NCBI GenBank assembly: GCA_902792815.1 | Contig: CADBAY010000010.1 | Coordinates: 16,261 to 80,260, forward strand | Length of the DNA: 64,000 nt | Source: an uncultured Bacteroidia bacterium | Lineage (GTDB): Bacteria > Bacteroidota > Bacteroidia > Bacteroidales > UBA932 | Direction of reading: 5' to 3' | The notes under the pieces: generated by a model | What the model was told of the DNA's origin: nothing | The model's input: only the letters and a program-made list of their open reading frames with translations | Databases searched by the model: none | Part shown: piece by piece, positions 60,820-64,000 of the stretch | Numbering within the stretch: the stretch's first letter is position 1 | Layout: each line of letters starts with the position of its first letter | Position numbers and translations under genes: made by a program

Positions 60820-62025
60820 TTACTTTACAGGTTCAAAATAAGTATCCGGTTTGTCGGGGTTGAAGACCTCGTTGCAGTACATCACCGTCACCAGTTCTTC
60901 GGTGTCGGATAGGTTGATAATGTTGTGCGTGTAGCCGGGGAGCATGTGGACGGCCTGGATGTGGTCGCCGGAGACTTCCCATTCGAGCACCTTGCCGTCG
61001 GGGTCGTTGAGGTTCCTCTGCTGGATGAGCCCGTGGCCCTTGACCACTATGAACTGCTCGAACTTGGTGTTGTGCCAGTGCTGGCCCTTGGTCACTCCGG
61101 GCTTGGAAATATTGATCGAAACCTGACCGGCGCCATGCGTATGCACAAGCTCCGTAAACGACCCCCGCTCGTCCACTTTCATAGTCAGCGGGAACGCCAC
61201 TTTGTCTTTGGGAAGGTAGCTGAGATAGGTGCTGTAGAGCTTCTTGGCAAACGATCCTGCGGGAATGTCCGGAATCATCAGTGTCTTGGGCTGGGCGGCA
61301 AAGCTGTCCAGCAGATTCACAATCTCGCCAAGCGTGGCGTGGTGCGTAGTGGGAACGTAGCAATAGCGGCCGTCAGCCATCGGGAACACTCCCAGCCCGT
61401 CGAACTCGCAGCGGTGCTCCTTCCCCTTGAGCGCGGCAATCATCTCGTCCACCAGATCATCGATGTACAACAGTTCCAGCTCCACCGACGGGTCGTTGAC
61501 CGTGTAGGGCAGGTCGTTAGCCACGGCGTTACAGAAGGTAGCCACGGCAGAGTTATAATTGGGCCGGCACCATTTGCCGAAGAGGTTAAGGAACCGGTAC
61601 ACCAGCACGCGTGCGCCAGTGTCGTCGCCGTACTTGAGGAACAGGTCCTCCCCCGCCTTCTTGCTGCGGCCGTACTCAGAATTGCCGAAGCGCCCCGCGA
61701 GGCTGGCCTGCTGGCTGCTGGAGAGCATAACCGGGCAGCGGTTGCCGTGCTTCTTGAGCGTGTCGAGAAGCGTGGATGCAAAGCCGAAGTTGCCTGCCAT
61801 AAACTCTTCCTGGTTCTGCGGACGATTCACTCCAGCCAGGTTGAACACGAAGTCCGCCGCAGCGCACCACGCATCCAGCTCCGCCGGAGTCGAATCCAGG
61901 TCATACTCGAAAATCTCCGACACTGTAACGCCATAATTCCGCGCCTTGCCGTCGCGAATGTTCTTCAATTGCGCACACAGGTTCTTACCCACGAACCCCT
62001 TTGCACCGGTAACAAGTATCTTCAT
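60820..62025 (-). CDS. capF: UDP-sugar reductase with C-terminal cupin (CapF/FnlB/WbjC type)
   Basis: The 401-residue bifunctional enzyme has an N-terminal short-chain dehydrogenase (ILVTGAKGFVGKNLCAQL, YGRSKKAGEDLFLKY with Tyr and Lys). A C-terminal cupin (about residues 275-400) has SFTELVHTHGAGQVSIN and GVTKGQHWHNTKFEQF, with zinc-binding His residues. It epimerises and reduces the keto intermediate made by CapE. It overlaps capE by one base and precedes capG by 5 bases. Confidence 0.94.
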   Translation of the reverse strand: MKILVTGAKGFVGKNLCAQLKNIRDGKARNYGVTVSEIFEYDLDSTPAELDAWCAAADFVFNLAGVNRPQNQEEFMAGNFGFASTLLDTLKKHGNRCPVMLSSSQQASLAGRFGNSEYGRSKKAGEDLFLKYGDDTGARVLVYRFLNLFGKWCRPNYNSAVATFCNAVANDLPYTVNDPSVELELLYIDDLVDEMIAALKGKEHRCEFDGLGVFPMADGRYCYVPTTHHATLGEIVNLLDSFAAQPKTLMIPDIPAGSFAKKLYSTYLSYLPKDKVAFPLTMKVDERGSFTELVHTHGAGQVSINISKPGVTKGQHWHNTKFEQFIVVKGHGLIQQRNLNDPDGKVLEWEVSGDHIQAVHMLPGYTHNIINLSDTEELVTVMYCNEVFNPDKPDTYFEPVK

Positions 62026-63074
62026 TATTTCACGATATTCGGCACGCCGTTGAGCTCATTCTGGATGTATTCCAGCGATGCAATCTTGGCCTTGGTCTCT
62101 TCTAGGTTGAGCCTGCGGGTGTTGTCGGAGTTGAACTCGTCGATTGTGGCACGCTTGGCGTCGCCCTCCTTGAAATACTTGTCGTAATTGAGGTCGCGGT
62201 TGTCTGCCGGCACGCGGTAGAAGTTGCCCATATCCACGGCTTTGGCCGCCTCCTCCTTGGTGAGCAGCGTCTCGTACATCTTCTCGCCGTGGCGGATGCC
62301 GATGACCTTGATTTGAGACTTATTGCCGCCGAAGAGCTCGCACACCGCCTCTGCCTGGGTGCCGATGGTGCAGGCTGGAGCCTTCTGCACGAGGATATCG
62401 CCGTTCTGTCCGTTCTCGAAGGCGAAGAGCACAAGGTCCACTGCCTCTTCGAGGCTCATGATGAACCGCGTCATCTTGGGCTCCGTCAGCGTGATAGGGT
62501 TGCCCTTGCGGATCTGGTCGATCCACAGAGGGATGACGCTTCCGCGGGAGCACATCACGTTGCCGTAACGGGTGCAGCAGATCTTCGTTTCGCCGGAGTA
62601 TCTTGATTTGGCAATCGCCACTTTCTCCTCGATGGCCTTGGTGATGCCCATCGCGTTGATGGGATAAGCGGCCTTGTCGGTGGAGAGGCAAATCACGCAC
62701 TTCACGCCGGCATCAATTGCAGCATCCAGCGTGTTGTCCGTACCGATAACGTTGGTCTTCACGGCCTCCATCGGGAAGAACTCGCAGCTGGGTACCTGCT
62801 TCAGCGCTGCCGCATGGAACACATAATCAACGCCTTGCATGGCATAATGCAGCGTGCTGCGGTTGCGGACGTCGCCGATGTAGAACTTGATCTTGCCCGC
62901 CACCTCCGGCATCCGAGCCTGGAAGTCGTGACGCATGTCGTCCTGCTTCTTCTCGTCGCGGCTGAAGATGCGGATTTCGCCTATGTCGGTACGCAGGAAC
63001 CTGTTCAGAACCGCATTGCCGAAGCTGCCGGTACCGCCCGTAATCAGCAGCGTCTTGTCTTTGAAAACACTCAT
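62025..63074 (-). CDS. capE: UDP-GlcNAc 4,6-dehydratase/5-epimerase (CapE/FnlA/WbjB type)
   Basis: The 349-residue extended short-chain dehydrogenase has nucleotide loop LLITGGTGSFGNAVLNRFL, then HAAALKQVPSCEFFPMEA and CLSTDKAAYPINAMGITKAIEEKV. This is the variant without the usual YxxxK, replaced by the Met-containing form seen in CapE-like enzymes. It starts the pathway to UDP-N-acetyl-L-fucosamine. It is the first gene of capEFG. A TAAATTTG element lies 38 nt upstream. Confidence 0.95.
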   Translation of the reverse strand: MSVFKDKTLLITGGTGSFGNAVLNRFLRTDIGEIRIFSRDEKKQDDMRHDFQARMPEVAGKIKFYIGDVRNRSTLHYAMQGVDYVFHAAALKQVPSCEFFPMEAVKTNVIGTDNTLDAAIDAGVKCVICLSTDKAAYPINAMGITKAIEEKVAIAKSRYSGETKICCTRYGNVMCSRGSVIPLWIDQIRKGNPITLTEPKMTRFIMSLEEAVDLVLFAFENGQNGDILVQKAPACTIGTQAEAVCELFGGNKSQIKVIGIRHGEKMYETLLTKEEAAKAVDMGNFYRVPADNRDLNYDKYFKEGDAKRATIDEFNSDNTRRLNLEETKAKIASLEYIQNELNGVPNIVK

Positions 63075-63111
63075 ATAGTTAATTCTTTATTGCTATTGTC
63101 CTTAAATCCTA

Positions 63112-63119
63112 CAAATTTA
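63112..63119 (-). promoter_or_regulatory. -7 promoter element (TAAATTTG) of capEFG
   Basis: The minus strand reads TAAATTTG, 38 nt from the capE ATG. Confidence 0.5.
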
Positions 63120-63151
63120 GTCATTTTCGGGGATATTATTAACTTCGCGCT

Positions 63152-63304
63152 ATGAAAGTATTACTCATCAACGGAAGTCCGCGCCAGAATGGCAATACCG
63201 CCACCGCGCTGGGAGAAGTAGCGGCGCAGCTGAAGAAAAACGGTATAGAAAGTGAAATAGCGTGGACCGGGATGAAAACGATGCGCATGCGCAGAATCAG
63301 TTAA
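63152..63304 (+). pseudogene. Flavodoxin-like NADPH-dependent FMN reductase, N-terminal fragment cut at a junction
   Basis: The frame encodes MKVLLINGSPRQNGNTATAL, the usual flavin-phosphate loop of this family. It continues to about GIESEIAW and then changes into unrelated residues (TGMKTMRMRRIS) and a stop. A promoter-like TAACTTCG lies 5 bases before the ATG, as in other Bacteroidales genes here. Family members have about 180-220 residues, so three quarters are missing. The break at about 63275 coincides with a change to Firmicutes-like sequence. Confidence 0.75.
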
Positions 63305-63847
63305 GGAGCCCTTTCAGATAACGTTGGCGGTATGGAAGAGCTTGTGTCCTATGCCTGTTCGATGGGGCACCGGAGAATTGCTTTCATCTATGGCGAGCCT
63401 ACCGCAGTAACCCAGAACCGGAAAATCGGTTTTCACCGGGCATGCGAAGCAAACGGTCTTCAGATTTCCAAGGAATATGTGGCGGAATCACGATTCTATG
63501 ATCCGGATACATGCTATTCCGTTACAAAAAAGATTCTGTCTCTACCGGAAAGACCCACCTGCATTCTCTTCCCCGATGACTTTTCGCTTGCCGGCGGCGT
63601 CCGAGCTATTCAGGAAGCCGGGCTTCGAATTCCGGATGATATCTCGGTGATCGGATACGACGGCATTATCGTCTCCCAGCTGATGAGCCCAAAAATCACC
63701 ACAATGCAGCAGGATACGGATCGTCTCGGAAAGGAAGCTGCGGTCAAGCTCATAGAACTGATCGAGCGTCCGAACACTACGCTGCTGGATCGTATTATCG
63801 TCCCGGGTAAGCTGCTGAAAGGTGACTCAGTCAAAAAACTGGTGTGA
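63305..63847 (+). pseudogene. LacI/GalR-family regulator, C-terminal effector domain only
   Basis: The open frame starts after a TAA at 63302-63304 and encodes about 180 residues of the sugar-binding half of a LacI regulator: LSDNVGGMEELVSYACSMGHRRIAFIYG, CILFPDDFSLAGGVRAIQEAGLRIPDDISVIGYDG and the C-terminal IIVPGKLLKGDSV. The helix-turn-helix and about half of the effector domain are absent, so the gene is cut at the same junction. Sequence character is clostridial rather than Bacteroidales. Confidence 0.8.
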
Positions 63848-63888
63848 TTAGCGGCAAAGCCGCAATAAAATATAATCACAAATTATTT

Positions 63889-63895
63889 AAGGAGG
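63889..63895 (+). promoter_or_regulatory. Strong Shine-Dalgarno (AAGGAGG)
   Basis: AAGGAGG lies 10 bases before the ATG at 63906. No native gene in this window has such a site, which supports a different source for the last part of the contig. Confidence 0.85.
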
Positions 63896-63905
63896 ATATT
63901 CCAAA

Positions 63906-64000
63906 ATGAAGAAAGTTCTCGCACTTGCTCTTGCTCTTTGCATGGTATTCAGCTTTTGTGCAATGAGCGCATCCGCTGATGGCAAAGCCACCATCAACGT
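63906..64000 (+). CDS. ABC transporter substrate-binding protein, 5' end only
   Basis: The first 31 residues are a Gram-positive type signal peptide (MKKVLALALALCMVFSFCAM) ending near SASADGKATIN. The regulator fragment upstream makes a sugar-binding protein likely. The gene runs out of the window, so the family is not certain. Confidence 0.6.
   Translation, partial: MKKVLALALALCMVFSFCAMSASADGKATIN

Overview
The window comes from a member of the Bacteroidales (Bacteroidota) with fairly high GC content. The family cannot be named from sequence alone. The assignment rests on many promoters of the Bacteroidota -7 type (TAnnTTTG), few Shine-Dalgarno sequences, and families typical of the phylum: DUF4293, PCMD, fimbrillin-like lipoproteins, membrane LytTR regulators, M28 and S9 exopeptidases and anSME-type radical SAM enzymes. 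The last ~0.7 kb does not fit. From about 63.27 kb it reads as Firmicutes-like DNA (LacI-type regulator fragment, strong AAGGAGG ribosome site, ABC sugar-binding protein signal peptide) joined inside a Bacteroidales flavodoxin gene, so a chimeric contig is likely.

Layout. 0-3 kb: 3' part of dnaK, then a membrane-anchored AraC regulator. 3-9.6 kb (minus): SPOR lipoprotein, M28-like/TonB-C fusion, leuS and two overlapping YitT genes. 9.6-21.7 kb: CapA-like protein, TPR protein, gyrA, a stand-alone Clp-N protein, a LytTR/DUF4293/uridine phosphorylase operon, fabF, a perfect 30-bp inverted repeat, prfA and a GNAT protein. 21-29.6 kb (minus): lemA, DUF2207, S9 peptidase, tcdA, recG and a radical SAM maturase. 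29.7-35.8 kb: tRNA-Ser(GGA), two large secreted lipoproteins (a putative HExxH metallopeptidase and a non-specific nuclease) and about 1 kb of repeats without a gene. 35.8-41 kb (minus): FAD oxidoreductase, galM, cstA and glycosyltransferase. 41-49.3 kb: aromatic amino acid biosynthesis. A trpB2-type gene lies behind what looks like a complete trp attenuator, and a seven-gene operon (rubredoxin, pheA, aroB, aroC, aroE-aroK, tyrA, aroG) faces it. 49.3-58.3 kb: PCMD protein, phosphoesterase/beta-propeller fusion, aspC, an AGCS transporter, a GNAT, an FAD/Fe-S dehydrogenase and a zinc ribbon protein. 58.4-63.1 kb: a hicBA toxin-antitoxin pair, a nitroreductase and capEFG for UDP-N-acetyl-L-fucosamine.

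Most notable observations. (1) A GC-rich palindromic repeat family occurs in intergenic DNA and also in frame inside aroB and aroE, recalling the Rickettsia palindromic elements. (2) A trp leader peptide with tandem Trp codons lies next to mutually exclusive pause, antiterminator and terminator helices upstream of trpB. (3) At least fourteen promoters have the -7 element ending only 3-9 nt before the start codon, which predicts widespread leaderless mRNAs. (4) The M28 protein has lost most metal ligands. (5) The contig junction near 63.27 kb.
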